From: Streptomyces sp. NRRL B-3428
GTDB taxonomy: Bacteria; Actinomycetota; Actinomycetes; Streptomycetales; Streptomycetaceae
DNA length: 64,000 nucleotides
Assembly (NCBI GenBank): GCA_000721375.1
Contig: JOGW01000019.1
Coordinates: forward strand, 62,001 to 126,000
Direction of reading: 5' to 3'
Below the pieces are notes generated by a model that saw only the letters and a program-made list of their open reading frames with translations, had not been told where the DNA came from and did not search any database. The position numbers and the translations under genes were made by a program. The first letter of the stretch is position 1; the number at the start of each line of letters is the position of its first letter. Positions 1 through 8,386 of this stretch are shown in pieces.

Positions 1-1861
1 CCGCGCGCTTGGTGCTCCAGCCCTGCGCGGTGGACTGCGGCAGGCCGTCGAGCAGCAGCCGGGGCTCGCCCTTCGCGCCGAGATTGCGGTTGTCGACGAC
101 GGTCTCCACGCCCGCGCCGTCCGTGGAGCCGATTCCGGCGCCGAGGCAGACGACCGCGTCGTCCAGCCAGAACCAGGCCTTCTTCGCCGTCATGGTCGAG
201 AAGATCCCGCGCAGCTGCTGTCCCGTCGTACCGAACTCGCCGTCCGTGACCCCGCCCACCCAGGCGAAGTCCGGCTTCGGGCCCGCCCAGTCACCGCCCT
301 GGCCGTCGGTCAGCGGCTTCTTCGAGACGGTGATGCCGGGCAGGCGGTACGGGTCGACGGTGGGCCAGTAGTGGTCCGAGTACTGCTCGAGGCCGTGGTC
401 CGCGCCCCACCACTGCAGCCAGCCGGAGCCGGTGTGCCACATGCGCAGACCCTCGCCGTTGCCCGTCTCGTAGTGGGAGATACGGGTGGAGGCCATGCTG
501 AGGGAGGCGGCCCAGTCGCGGCGGCGGTGGGTGAGGCGGTCCATCTGCGCGAAGACCCGGTGCTCGACCGGTTCGGGGGACGGCTTGATCGCGTCGTCCG
601 CCTCCAACTCGTAGAGCTGGGAGGTGCGCAGAAGGCTGAGCTTGGGGTTCGCCAGGGCCGTGCCGTAGTAGTCGCGGCGCATCCAGCCCTTGACCATCGC
701 GTTCCAGCGGGCCTGCTGCTCGGGGCTCGCGCCCTTGCCGAGCAGCACGATCGAGCCCATGACGCCGTGCGAGCGGTTGTGGTCGTCCTGCGGCAGCTGG
801 AAGGGGTCGCTCGCGACGAGTCCCCTGGTGACGCCACGGCTGGAGACGTTGTCCATCATCAGGCCGTTGTAGACGAACGGGGCGATGGCCATCTCGACGG
901 TGTCCAGGAACTGCTGCGCGCCCGGGTCGCTCACCTGCCAGGTGGAGCCCCGCAGAAGGGCGAAGAGCCGGCCGAGACCGTCGTTGAGCACGGCTCCGTA
1001 GCCGCCGATGTACGGGATCGAGGTGTGCTGCACGAAGGAGCCGTCGGCGTAGTAGCCGTCGCCCTTGGTGACGAACGGGAAGACGGGCGAGAGGGAGTCA
1101 CGGCCGAGCGTGATCTTCTGCTCGCTGCCGCCGACGACTCCGCGCAGGATCATCGCGCGGCACAGGTCGACGCGGTTGGCTCCGGTGCTGGTGCCGGTGT
1201 AGTTGTCCATCACCGAGTCGGGCATGAAGTGATCGACTGCCCGGCAGTACTTGGCTATCTGCTCGGCGCTCAGGTGCTCGTAGAGGAGCACCGAGATGTC
1301 CATGAGGGACTGCGGGGCGCCGATCTGCCAGTTGTACCAGTTGCCGTAGCGGGCCTGGGTCTCGTTGTAGACCTGCGTGTAGAGGTGCTCGAGGCCGGTG
1401 ATCACCGCGTCCTTGAGCCCGGCGTCGCCCGTGAGTCCGGTGCCGGGCTGCGCGTACGCCTCGGCCATCGTGTAGAGCTTGCCGTAGCTGGACTGGATCT
1501 GGGCCGAGAAGCCGTACGACTCCTGGTCGGTGTCCGGCTCGGGGTCCTTGTAGACCATGCCGGGCCACAGCGAACCGTCCGCCGGGGCCATGGTGTCCCA
1601 GTTGGCCTTTGCGTTCGTACCGAGTGTGGCGAGCTTGGACTTGAAGGGTTCCGCGGTGGGGCTGAAGCCCTCGCCGAGGATCAGGGTCCGCCACTTGGCG
1701 CGCAGCGCGGCGAAGGCGTCATCGGCGGCCTCGGCGCCTTCGGCGGTCAGCGCGTGGGCGCTGCCGGCGGTGAACGTACCCGTGAGACCGAGGGCTAGCG
1801 CAGTGCCGCCGCTCGTGGCGAGAAAGCCGCGGCGGGACCAGGACGCCGACAGTGCAGTCAT
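1..1861 (-). CDS. Polysaccharide lyase family 8 (hyaluronate/chondroitin/xanthan lyase type), 3' end outside window
   Basis: Secreted lyase that would cleave uronic-acid-containing polysaccharides by beta-elimination. The ATG at 1861 is preceded by GGAG at 6 nt. Residues 9-15 (SRRGFLA) form a twin-arginine Tat signal followed by a hydrophobic stretch ending near AHA-36, so export of the folded enzyme is likely. The helical PL8 domain is clear: Asn229, His279, Tyr288, Arg342 and Arg346 have exactly the spacing of the known pneumococcal hyaluronate lyase catalytic set (N349, H399, Y408, R462, R466). An aromatic NWYNWQIG patch lies at 174-181. The gene runs off the left edge after about 620 codons; family members are usually 750-1000 residues, so the C-terminal beta domains are missing here only because of the cut. 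It lies downstream of the GH26 gene on the same strand but has its own 180-bp leader. Substrate is not determinable. Confidence 0.93.
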   Translation of the reverse strand, partial: MTALSASWSRRGFLATSGGTALALGLTGTFTAGSAHALTAEGAEAADDAFAALRAKWRTLILGEGFSPTAEPFKSKLATLGTNAKANWDTMAPADGSLWPGMVYKDPEPDTDQESYGFSAQIQSSYGKLYTMAEAYAQPGTGLTGDAGLKDAVITGLEHLYTQVYNETQARYGNWYNWQIGAPQSLMDISVLLYEHLSAEQIAKYCRAVDHFMPDSVMDNYTGTSTGANRVDLCRAMILRGVVGGSEQKITLGRDSLSPVFPFVTKGDGYYADGSFVQHTSIPYIGGYGAVLNDGLGRLFALLRGSTWQVSDPGAQQFLDTVEMAIAPFVYNGLMMDNVSSRGVTRGLVASDPFQLPQDDHNRSHGVMGSIVLLGKGASPEQQARWNAMVKGWMRRDYYGTALANPKLSLLRTSQLYELEADDAIKPSPEPVEHRVFAQMDRLTHRRRDWAASLSMASTRISHYETGNGEGLRMWHTGSGWLQWWGADHGLEQYSDHYWPTVDPYRLPGITVSKKPLTDGQGGDWAGPKPDFAWVGGVTDGEFGTTGQQLRGIFSTMTAKKAWFWLDDAVVCLGAGIGSTDGAGVETVVDNRNLGAKGEPRLLLDGLPQSTAQGWSTKRA

Positions 1862-1926
1862 GGAGAACTCCGGAGGGACGTACGACTGGGGCAGGAGTAA
1901 GCGGTTTCTAGCACGCACTCGCTCAA

Positions 1927-1967
1927 ACGCTCAATGGATTGCGCCAAGTTGAACGTTTCGATCGTTC
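1927..1967 (-). promoter_or_regulatory. Candidate operator upstream of the PL8 lyase
   Basis: The leader holds an imperfect inverted repeat, ACGCTCAA (1927-1934) and TTGAACGT (1949-1956), with the left arm preceded by a second CGCTCAA copy (1920-1926). A nested GAACG-N7-CGTTC repeat spans 1951-1967. The placement 65-105 nt upstream of the lyase start suits a substrate-responsive repressor, but no regulator gene adjoins it in the window and the assignment is inference only. Confidence 0.3.
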
Positions 1968-2041
1968 GTCGCTTCGGAGTCTCTGTTCAGTTGTGGGTGG
2001 TTCGGCCGGTCTGTGCCGTGCCGGAGCCGTTCAGGGCTGTG

Positions 2042-3025
2042 TCAGTGCACCTGGCGCGGATCGAACCCGAACGCCGGGTCCGCCGCGTTCTTGCGGAAGG
2101 CCGACTCCGCCTGAGAGCTGCTGTCGATGCGCCAGTTGCTCTCCTTGTTGATGTTGAACCAGATGAAGCCGAGGACGTCGTCGCGCGAAGCCACGCCCTG
2201 GAACAGGTCGTTGATGTCGGAGACCTTGCGGCTGCCCGGCTCCGAGCCCGTCTCGGGGATCAGGAACGGCTTCTGCGTGAAGGTGCGGATCTGGTCCATC
2301 GTCGAGCCGTAGAGCTCCTTGAACGTGCCCGGTGCGCCCTTGACGTAGTAGCCCACGACACCGACCCAGTCCACGTAGTCGTCGCCCGGCCAGTACGGCT
2401 TCAGCTTGACGTCCGGCACCGGCAGCGTGATGTTCGCGCTCCACGTCCAGATGACGTTGCTCGCGCCCTCGTCCTTGAACACGTCGTGAATGTGCTTCCA
2501 GGCCGCGACGAAGTCGGAGGCGGAGGCCTTGCCCGCTCCCCACGGGTACCAGTTGCCGTTCATCTCGTGTCCGAAGGTCATCGCGATCGGCACATCGAGC
2601 TTGCGTACTTCCTTGGCGTACTCGCGCACATATGCGTCGCTCTTACCCGCGGCGATGGAGGAGAGCGAGGCGTCGAAGGGCTCCCAGTTCATGAAGGGGA
2701 GCGCACCCTTGGCCCAGATGTGCTTGACCTGACCCGCGTCGAACGGAGTGTTCCAGGCGGTGAAATAGCCGACCATATTGGGGCTCTTGCCCGCGGCCTT
2801 CGAGAACTCGTCCACCGGCTTGAGAGAGCCGGGAATCCCGTCCGCCGCCATTCCCAGATACTTGTTGTCGGGGTGCAGCAAGGGCTTGATATTGTACGCG
2901 TTCGAGCTTGCCGTATCGGCGTTCAGAGCGCTCGAAGCGTCGGAAGCGGTTGCCCCACAGCCGGCGACACCCAGCAGCAGGGCCCCCAGGGTGAGGGGGA
3001 CGGCGACGGTACGCAGAGACTTCAT
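2042..3025 (-). CDS. GH26 family glycoside hydrolase lipoprotein (endo-beta-mannanase-like)
   Basis: A 327-residue exported glycosidase. The N terminus has a signal peptide with lipobox GVAGC, so Cys23 should be lipidated and the enzyme held on the outer face of the membrane. The GH26 acid/base motif HEMNGNWYPWG is at 153-163 (Glu154) and the nucleophile motif LIPETG at 255-260 (Glu258). GH26 enzymes cut beta-1,4-mannan or mixed beta-1,3/1,4 glycans; the specificity cannot be read from sequence. The gene diverges from a cellulose-synthase-like operon and precedes a PL8 lyase on the same strand, which suggests it trims or releases the polymer made next door. Confidence 0.9.
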   Translation of the reverse strand: MKSLRTVAVPLTLGALLLGVAGCGATASDASSALNADTASSNAYNIKPLLHPDNKYLGMAADGIPGSLKPVDEFSKAAGKSPNMVGYFTAWNTPFDAGQVKHIWAKGALPFMNWEPFDASLSSIAAGKSDAYVREYAKEVRKLDVPIAMTFGHEMNGNWYPWGAGKASASDFVAAWKHIHDVFKDEGASNVIWTWSANITLPVPDVKLKPYWPGDDYVDWVGVVGYYVKGAPGTFKELYGSTMDQIRTFTQKPFLIPETGSEPGSRKVSDINDLFQGVASRDDVLGFIWFNINKESNWRIDSSSQAESAFRKNAADPAFGFDPRQVH

Positions 3026-3443
3026 GGGGGCAGGCTTTCTGGGTGGGGGAGTCCGAGGCGGGGTTCGCGATCACGCGCGACAGTTCAGCCTAGGGCGCGC
3101 CGGTAAAGGGCTACTTCGGGAATTCGCCCGGTCCTGAGCGGAGCGATATCGGCCGATCGGCCACCGGCTTCGCGTACCCGCTCGCCCTTCCGGTCGGCAA
3201 TGGCGAGGCGAAGGTCCGTAAAGTCTCCGTGAGAAAAATGTCGGAGCCGGATAAAACCACCAGGTCGGAATGTGTGCGGCCGGTTCTTTTGTGGTCCTGA
3301 ACAGGGTGATCCTGGGCGTTTCCCGGCGCCGGAAATTCCCCATAATCGACTGGGCCTCTCTGCGCCCTCAGCCGCATCACGGCACCCGGCACCACCCGAG
3401 GCGAGCCGTATCCCGGCATGCCCCTCGACACCGAAGGAAGACC
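3026..3443. promoter_or_regulatory. 418-bp divergent intergenic region of the polysaccharide locus
   Basis: No gene is visible here. It separates the GH26 and glycosyltransferase operons and should hold both promoters. Visible structure: a perfect 12-bp palindrome GGCCGATCGGCC at 3151-3162; a TTTCC-N7-GGAAA repeat at 3319-3335 surrounding the palindrome CCGGCGCCGG; and immediately after it a possible -10 CATAAT (3341-3346) for the glycosyltransferase operon, which would leave a leader of about 90 nt. An A/T-rich patch near 3230-3260 is unusual for this DNA. The -35 elements are not convincing. Confidence 0.4.
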
Positions 3444-5030
3444 ATGGCCACCAGCGGAACCCAGACTCCGCCCGTCGCCGGCATCGTGGCGCCGCCGACG
3501 GACCAGGAGGTGTACGCGTATCTCGGGCCTCAGCGGCGCTGGGTCCTGCTGTGCATGTCGGCCTCGTACGTCTTCGGTGCGGTCACCCTCTTCCTCTTCG
3601 CCCTGCGCGCCCCGGTCCTCTACGGGTTCATGGGCATCCTCGCCCTCAACTCCGTGGCCTGGCTGCTCGCCAGCCTCGACGGCCAGAGCAAGCGACGGGT
3701 CTCACGCCGGGGCCACCAGGTCAAGATGCGCTCCTGGGCGCCGCCCGTGCTGCCGAGCGTCGACATCTTCCTGCCCTCGTGCGGTGAACCCCTCGACGTG
3801 CTGCGCAACACCTTCCACCACGTCTCGCGGCTCGACTGGGACGGACCGCTCCTTGTCTGGGTGCTAGACGACGCGGGCTCGCACCAAGTGCGGCTGCTCG
3901 CCCAGGAGTTCGGCTTCGAGTACCTCAGCCGCTCCAACCGCGGCTACCTGAAGAAGGCCGGCAACCTCAACTACGCACTGGAGCACTGCGACGGCGAGTT
4001 CGTCACCATCTTCGACGCCGACTTCTGCCCGCGCCCCGACTTCCTGCACCACCTCATGCCGTACTTCGACGACCCCGGTGTCGGCATCGTGCAGAGTCCG
4101 CACGTCTGCGACACGGGCGTGGAACAGACCTGGATCGAGCGGGCGTCGGGAGCCTGGCAGGAGATCTTCTTCCGCTGGCTGATGCCGTCCCGCGACTCCG
4201 AGTCCGCCTCCATCTGCTGCGGCTCCAACGCGGTCTACCGCCGCGCGGCCCTCCGTATCACCGACGGCTTCGCGAAGATGGAGCACAGCGAGGACATGTA
4301 CACCTCGATCTCCATGGCGCAGCACGGCTTCAACACCCGCTACATCCCCGTGCAGATCGCCAAGGGCCTCTCCCCGGACACGCTCTCGGCCGCGGTCAAC
4401 CAGCAGTACCGCTGGTGCATGGGCAACCTCCAGCTGATGGTCAAGCGCGACTTCTACCGCATGAAGATGTCCTGGCGCGCCCGCGCCGCGTACTTCAGCG
4501 GGTTCGCCAACTACATCGCCGGCGCGATCAACGTGTACGTGATGCCGCTGCCGATGCTGATCATGTACTGGTTCGCACCCCAGGACATCCGCGCCTGGCA
4601 TGTCCTGCCGCTGATCGTCCCGGCCTGGGTCTTCCTCGTGCTGCTGCCCAGCGTGGCCACCACCCGCTGGCGCATGGACGCCCTGCGCGGCACCACGCTG
4701 TTCAGCGTCGCCCACGGAGTCGCGTTCCTGCACCTGCTCAAGCGCAGGCACAGCGAGTGGGTGCCCACCGGCGCCGCGAAGAAGCGCAATCCGCTCGCCC
4801 ACACCATCAGCAAGGTCGCGGTCGTCTGGTTCACGCTGGTCAACCTCGGGCTCATCGCCGGCGCGGCCTACGCGTCCGTCAACGGCGGTCTGCTGCACGT
4901 CTGGGGCTCGCTGGTCTTCGTCCTGTCGTACGTGGCGATCACCGTGCCCGTCATCCGCGAGGCGCTCCTGACCCTGCGGCCCTCCCTCTCCCTGCCCTCG
5001 AAGCCGGTACTCGCCAAGGAAGCAGCATGA
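3444..5030 (+). CDS. Cellulose-synthase-like family 2 processive glycosyltransferase
   Basis: A 528-residue membrane glycosyltransferase expected to polymerise and extrude a beta-linked glycan from UDP-sugars. Two N-terminal transmembrane segments (about 32-54 and 57-77) precede a GT-A domain with all processive motifs: LDD (141-143), DAD (191-193), SED (282-284) and QQYRW (320-324). About four further membrane segments follow. There is no C-terminal PilZ domain, so cyclic-di-GMP control as in BcsA is not supported. The open frame extends upstream to 3270, but ATG 3444 has a GAAGGAAG ribosome site and begins a normal N terminus. It is first in an operon with a 37-residue protein, an acyltransferase and GH16, each overlapping the next by 4 bp. 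The product may be cellulose, a mixed-linkage glucan or another beta-glycan. Confidence 0.9.
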   Translation: MATSGTQTPPVAGIVAPPTDQEVYAYLGPQRRWVLLCMSASYVFGAVTLFLFALRAPVLYGFMGILALNSVAWLLASLDGQSKRRVSRRGHQVKMRSWAPPVLPSVDIFLPSCGEPLDVLRNTFHHVSRLDWDGPLLVWVLDDAGSHQVRLLAQEFGFEYLSRSNRGYLKKAGNLNYALEHCDGEFVTIFDADFCPRPDFLHHLMPYFDDPGVGIVQSPHVCDTGVEQTWIERASGAWQEIFFRWLMPSRDSESASICCGSNAVYRRAALRITDGFAKMEHSEDMYTSISMAQHGFNTRYIPVQIAKGLSPDTLSAAVNQQYRWCMGNLQLMVKRDFYRMKMSWRARAAYFSGFANYIAGAINVYVMPLPMLIMYWFAPQDIRAWHVLPLIVPAWVFLVLLPSVATTRWRMDALRGTTLFSVAHGVAFLHLLKRRHSEWVPTGAAKKRNPLAHTISKVAVVWFTLVNLGLIAGAAYASVNGGLLHVWGSLVFVLSYVAITVPVIREALLTLRPSLSLPSKPVLAKEAA

Positions 5031-5140
5031 ACCACTCGCAGAGCTGGCCCAGCGGGCTCGCCATCACTTCGGTCCTCGTCCTCATCGCGTTCCTGGCCTC
5101 CGGCTGGGCCGACCCCATGATCACCTGGCTCACCAAATGA
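5027..5140 (+). CDS. 37-residue single-span membrane protein in the glycan operon
   Basis: A tiny protein translated from ATG 5027, which overlaps the glycosyltransferase stop (ATGA), and ending in the ATGA that starts the acyltransferase. One hydrophobic helix (about residues 10-26, GLAITSVLVLIAFLASG) is followed by a short WADPMITWLTK tail. The perfect double coupling implies stoichiometric synthesis with both partners. I recognise no family. Small accessory membrane subunits exist in some cellulose synthase complexes, so a scaffold linking polymerase and acyltransferase is a reasonable inference, but nothing shows it directly. Confidence 0.7.
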   Translation: MNHSQSWPSGLAITSVLVLIAFLASGWADPMITWLTK

Positions 5141-7167
5141 AGTCCCGCACAGACTTGCGTACAGACGCGCGAGCAGATTCGCGTGCGGGATTTCGTACGG
5201 ACCGTGCGGGATTCCGTACGGACATCGAGGGCCTGCGGGCCGTCGCGGTACTCGCCGTCGTCGGATTCCACGCCGACATCCCGTACTTCACCGGCGGCTA
5301 CACCGGAGTCGACGTCTTCTTCGTCATCTCCGGCTTCCTGATCACGGGCCTGCTGGTCAAGGAGATCCGCGAGACCGGACGCGTCCGTATCGCGAACTTC
5401 TACGCCCGCCGAGCCCGGCGCATCCTGCCCTCGGCCGCCGTGGTGCTCGTCGCGACCCTCGTCGCGAGCTGGTTCATCCTGTCGCCGCTGCGCCGCCCCG
5501 ACGTCGCCTGGGACGCCATCACCTCGGCGTTCTCGATGGCCAACTGGCGGTTCATCGCGCACAACACCGACTACATGGCGGCAGGTCAGAGCCAGAGCCC
5601 GCTGCTCCACTTCTGGTCCCTCGCCGTCGAGGAGCAGTTCTATCTGCTGCTCGCCCCGCTCCTGTGGCTTCTCGCGCGCCGCTTCCGCCGCTCCATCGCC
5701 CCGGTGCTCCTTGTCGTCACCGTCGCGTCCTTCGCGCTCAGCCTGTACTGGACGCAGCTCAACCAGAGCCTCGCCTACATGGCCTCGCCCACCCGCGCCT
5801 GGCAGTTCGGGCTCGGCGGTCTGCTCGCCCTGGTCGCGTGGAAGCCGCGCGGCGAGCGAGTCCCGCAGGCGCTGCGCACCTTCACCGCACACGCCCTCGG
5901 TGTGCTCGGCGCCGCGGCCGTCGCCCTGTCCGTCATCCTGTTCACGTCCAAGACCCCGTTCCCCGGCTGGGCCGCAGTACTGCCGACGCTCGGCGCCGTC
6001 GCCCTGATCGCGGCAGGACCGCGGGGCGTCATCGGCCGGGTGCTCTCGCTCGCGCCCATGCGCAAGATCGGACAGCTCTCCTTCGCCTGGTACCTGTGGC
6101 ACTGGCCGGTGATCGTCCTCTTCGAGGCGTACGCCGGTGAGCAGTCCTGGCCGGTCAAGTCCCTTGTGGCGGCGGCCAGTCTGCTGCCCGCCTGGCTCAC
6201 GATGCGCTACGTGGAGCAGCCGCTGCGCTACGCCAAGGCACTCAGGCAGGGCGCACGCCCCAGCCTCAACCTGGGCCTGGCCGCCACGGTCCTGCCGCTC
6301 GTCGCCGCCCTCGCGGTGGGCAGCGGCTCGCTGCGCGAGATGACCGGCGGCCTGAACATCCAGCTGGTCGGCGCCGCCACCGGCTCCCGCCTTGTCACCA
6401 ACCCGGTGACCGACGGCATCGTGCCCTCCCCGCTGGACGCCTCCACCGACTATCCGCAGTCGGGCAAGTGCGAGGTGGCGCCGGACGGTACGACAAGCCC
6501 GGAGTGCCTGTTCGCGAACAAGGAGGCCAAGGGGCGCATCGTCCTGTTCGGCGACTCGCACGCCGACCAGTGGTTCCCGGTCGCCCAGGACATCGCGCAG
6601 CATCACGGCTGGGCCCTCGAAGACCTCACCAAGATGGGCTGCCCGGCCGCGAAGATGACCGTGCACAGCCCGCAGCTCGGCCGTGAGTACACCGAGTGCG
6701 ACACCTGGCGCAGCAACACCCTTCAGCGGATCGCCGACGGCCCCAAGCCCAAGATGATCATCGTCGGTGAGCTCAACCAGTACGGGAAGTCCGCCGAGGA
6801 CCTGGCGAAGGCCTGGAAGCCGACGCTCAAGGCCCTCGTGGCCACCGGCGCGCCCGTGGTCTACCTCCGCGACACCCCCATGCCGGGCATGGACATCCCC
6901 GACTGCGTGTCGGGTGCCGACGACCCCGCCGAGTGCGCCTTCCCCGCGAAGCCCGCGCTGCGCGAGGACCTGATCGCCGAGAACCCGCCCAAGGGCGTCC
7001 ATGTGGTCGACGTCGTCGACGCGGTCTGCCCCGACGGCCGGATGTGCCCGGCGGTCAAGGACGGCGTCCTGCTCTACCGCGACGACTCGCATCTGACCAA
7101 CACCGCGGCCAAGGCGCTCGGTCCGCGCATCGAGGAGCAGATACGGCGGCTCGGGGTTCTGCAGTGA
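5137..7167 (+). CDS. OafA/YrhL-type membrane O-acyltransferase with C-terminal SGNH domain
   Basis: A 676-residue two-domain enzyme. Residues about 28-385 form the acyltransferase-3 membrane domain, opening with the family signature FRTDIEGLRAVAVLAVVGFH and continuing through about ten transmembrane segments. The extracytoplasmic C-terminal SGNH domain has GDSH at 472-475 (catalytic Ser474) and DDSH at 649-652 (Asp649/His652). Such fusions pass acetyl or similar acyl groups across the membrane and onto surface glycans, so the neighbouring polymer is probably O-acylated. The start overlaps the 37-residue gene. The first 28 residues contain a tandem RAGFRTD repeat absent from the family core. 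Confidence 0.9.
   Translation: MKSRTDLRTDARADSRAGFRTDRAGFRTDIEGLRAVAVLAVVGFHADIPYFTGGYTGVDVFFVISGFLITGLLVKEIRETGRVRIANFYARRARRILPSAAVVLVATLVASWFILSPLRRPDVAWDAITSAFSMANWRFIAHNTDYMAAGQSQSPLLHFWSLAVEEQFYLLLAPLLWLLARRFRRSIAPVLLVVTVASFALSLYWTQLNQSLAYMASPTRAWQFGLGGLLALVAWKPRGERVPQALRTFTAHALGVLGAAAVALSVILFTSKTPFPGWAAVLPTLGAVALIAAGPRGVIGRVLSLAPMRKIGQLSFAWYLWHWPVIVLFEAYAGEQSWPVKSLVAAASLLPAWLTMRYVEQPLRYAKALRQGARPSLNLGLAATVLPLVAALAVGSGSLREMTGGLNIQLVGAATGSRLVTNPVTDGIVPSPLDASTDYPQSGKCEVAPDGTTSPECLFANKEAKGRIVLFGDSHADQWFPVAQDIAQHHGWALEDLTKMGCPAAKMTVHSPQLGREYTECDTWRSNTLQRIADGPKPKMIIVGELNQYGKSAEDLAKAWKPTLKALVATGAPVVYLRDTPMPGMDIPDCVSGADDPAECAFPAKPALREDLIAENPPKGVHVVDVVDAVCPDGRMCPAVKDGVLLYRDDSHLTNTAAKALGPRIEEQIRRLGVLQ
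5182..5223 (+). repeat. 21-bp tandem duplication in the acyltransferase N terminus
   Basis: Two adjacent 21-bp copies (5182-5202 and 5203-5223) differ at one base and encode RAGFRTD twice. The second copy runs into the family signature, so the first looks like a recent slippage duplication that lengthened the cytoplasmic N terminus without breaking the frame. Confidence 0.85.
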
Positions 7168-8117
7168 CGTCCCGGGGGCCTGCCGGGACGTCCCGCGGTA
7201 CAGCAGTGACGTCCCGCGGTCCCGCGCTGACACGCCTGCGTCCGCTCGCACTGCTCTCGGCGGCTCTCCTGCTGCTCGCGACGGCGGCCTGCGCCGGCAC
7301 CGGGCAGCAGCAGGCCGCCGTGGACCACACCACCTGGCACCAGGTGTTCCGTGACGACTTCGACGGGACCGCGGGCAGCCCCGTCTCCGGCGCCAACTGG
7401 CGCCATGACGAAGGCTGGTGCTACCCGGGCTGCCCGGCCGCGAACTGGGGCACCGGCGAGATCGGCAGGCACACCGACTCCACCGCCAACTCCTCCCTCG
7501 ACGGCTCGGGCCATCTCGCCATCACCCCGGTCCGCGAGCCGGACGGCAGCTGGACCTCCGCCCGTATCGAATCGCAGCGCTCCGACTTCGCCGTGCCCCC
7601 CGGCGGAACGCTCCGTATCGAAGCCTCGATCAAGCTGCCGGACGTGGACACCACCACGGGCAAGGGCTACTGGCCCGCGTTCTGGGCGATGGGCGCGCCG
7701 ATCCGGGACAGCGGTTACCAGGGCTGGCCGCAGTGGGGTGAGGTCGATGTGATGGAGCAGATCAACGGGCGGCCCGAGGTCTACTCGGCGCTCCACTCGG
7801 GCGCTCAGGGGCAGACCCAAAGCCACCAGTCACCGCCGTTCTCCTGCCCCACCTGCAGCAGCGGCTTCCACACGTACGCGGCGGAGATCGACTCCCACGA
7901 GGTCCGCTATTACGTGGACGGTGTGCTCCACCACCGCGTCACCGAGGACGAGTTGGGCGCCCGGGCCTGGCAGGACGCGACCCAGCACGGTGTGTTCCTG
8001 ATCCTCAACGTCGCCATGGGCGGCAACTGGCCGGCGCAACTGGGCGGCGGCCCGGACGCCGCGACGGTGAGCGGCAAGCCGATGCTGGTGGACTACGTGG
8101 CGGTGTCGACGCGCTGA
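7164..8117 (+). CDS. GH16 family glycoside hydrolase lipoprotein (beta-1,3-glucanase-like)
   Basis: A 317-residue predicted lipoprotein, starting at GTG 7164 that overlaps the acyltransferase stop (GTGA). A second in-frame GTG at 7206 is possible; between them the sequence repeats TSRG three times. The signal peptide ends in ATAAC, placing lipidated Cys at 43. The GH16 catalytic motif GEVDVMEQ gives nucleophile Glu193, Asp195 and acid/base Glu198, and the fold signatures GTGEIGRHTD and LNVAMGGNWP flank it. GH16 enzymes hydrolyse or transglycosylate beta-1,3 or beta-1,3/1,4 glucans and galactans. Translational coupling to a synthase points to processing of the nascent polymer rather than scavenging. 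Confidence 0.9.
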   Translation: MTSRGPAGTSRGTAVTSRGPALTRLRPLALLSAALLLLATAACAGTGQQQAAVDHTTWHQVFRDDFDGTAGSPVSGANWRHDEGWCYPGCPAANWGTGEIGRHTDSTANSSLDGSGHLAITPVREPDGSWTSARIESQRSDFAVPPGGTLRIEASIKLPDVDTTTGKGYWPAFWAMGAPIRDSGYQGWPQWGEVDVMEQINGRPEVYSALHSGAQGQTQSHQSPPFSCPTCSSGFHTYAAEIDSHEVRYYVDGVLHHRVTEDELGARAWQDATQHGVFLILNVAMGGNWPAQLGGGPDAATVSGKPMLVDYVAVSTR

Positions 8118-8212
8118 ACCGGGACGGTCCGCCGCAGCGGCGCGGCCTGCCGCAGGAGTCCGATCGCGCGCTCCAGGACCTCGTCGAGCTCCGCCCGGGT
8201 GTCCGCCGTGGC

Positions 8213-8356
8213 GAGTACGAAGCCGCCGACACCTCGCGCAACGGCACCAAACGCTTCTGCTCGACCGCCTGCCAGAACCGCGTCAAAGCGGCGGCGCACC
8301 GGGCGCGGCAGCGGCAGGGCCGAGGCGGCAACTCACCTGGTGGGCCCGGCGCATGA
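8213..8356 (+). pseudogene. Remnant of a CGNR zinc-finger regulator (C-terminal end only)
   Basis: In one plus-strand frame, 8213-8356 reads as DTSRNGTKRFCSTACQNR followed by VKAAAHRAR and a stop. This matches the end of the CGNR zinc-finger family, which closes with a DTSRN-x-RR-x-CS-x3-C-x-NR-x-K-x2-HRAR pattern. The first zinc-ligand pair and the whole N-terminal domain are absent, and the frame upstream runs through the end of the GH16 gene with no start. I read it as a decayed gene whose 5' part was lost next to the polysaccharide operon. Confidence 0.55.
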
Positions 8357-8386
8357 AAGGCCCGTCCGGGCGGATACATTCCCCTC

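Noticed and set aside
371..1798. 475-codon plus-strand open frame at the left edge
   Set aside because: Antisense to the PL8 lyase, whose catalytic residues have the family spacing.
3444..5030. Cyclic-di-GMP-controlled BcsA
   Set aside because: No PilZ domain is visible after the last membrane segments and no BcsB-like gene adjoins.
4951..7251. 766-codon minus-strand open frame
   Set aside because: Antisense to the acyltransferase and GH16 genes; Arg/Gly/His-rich without motifs.
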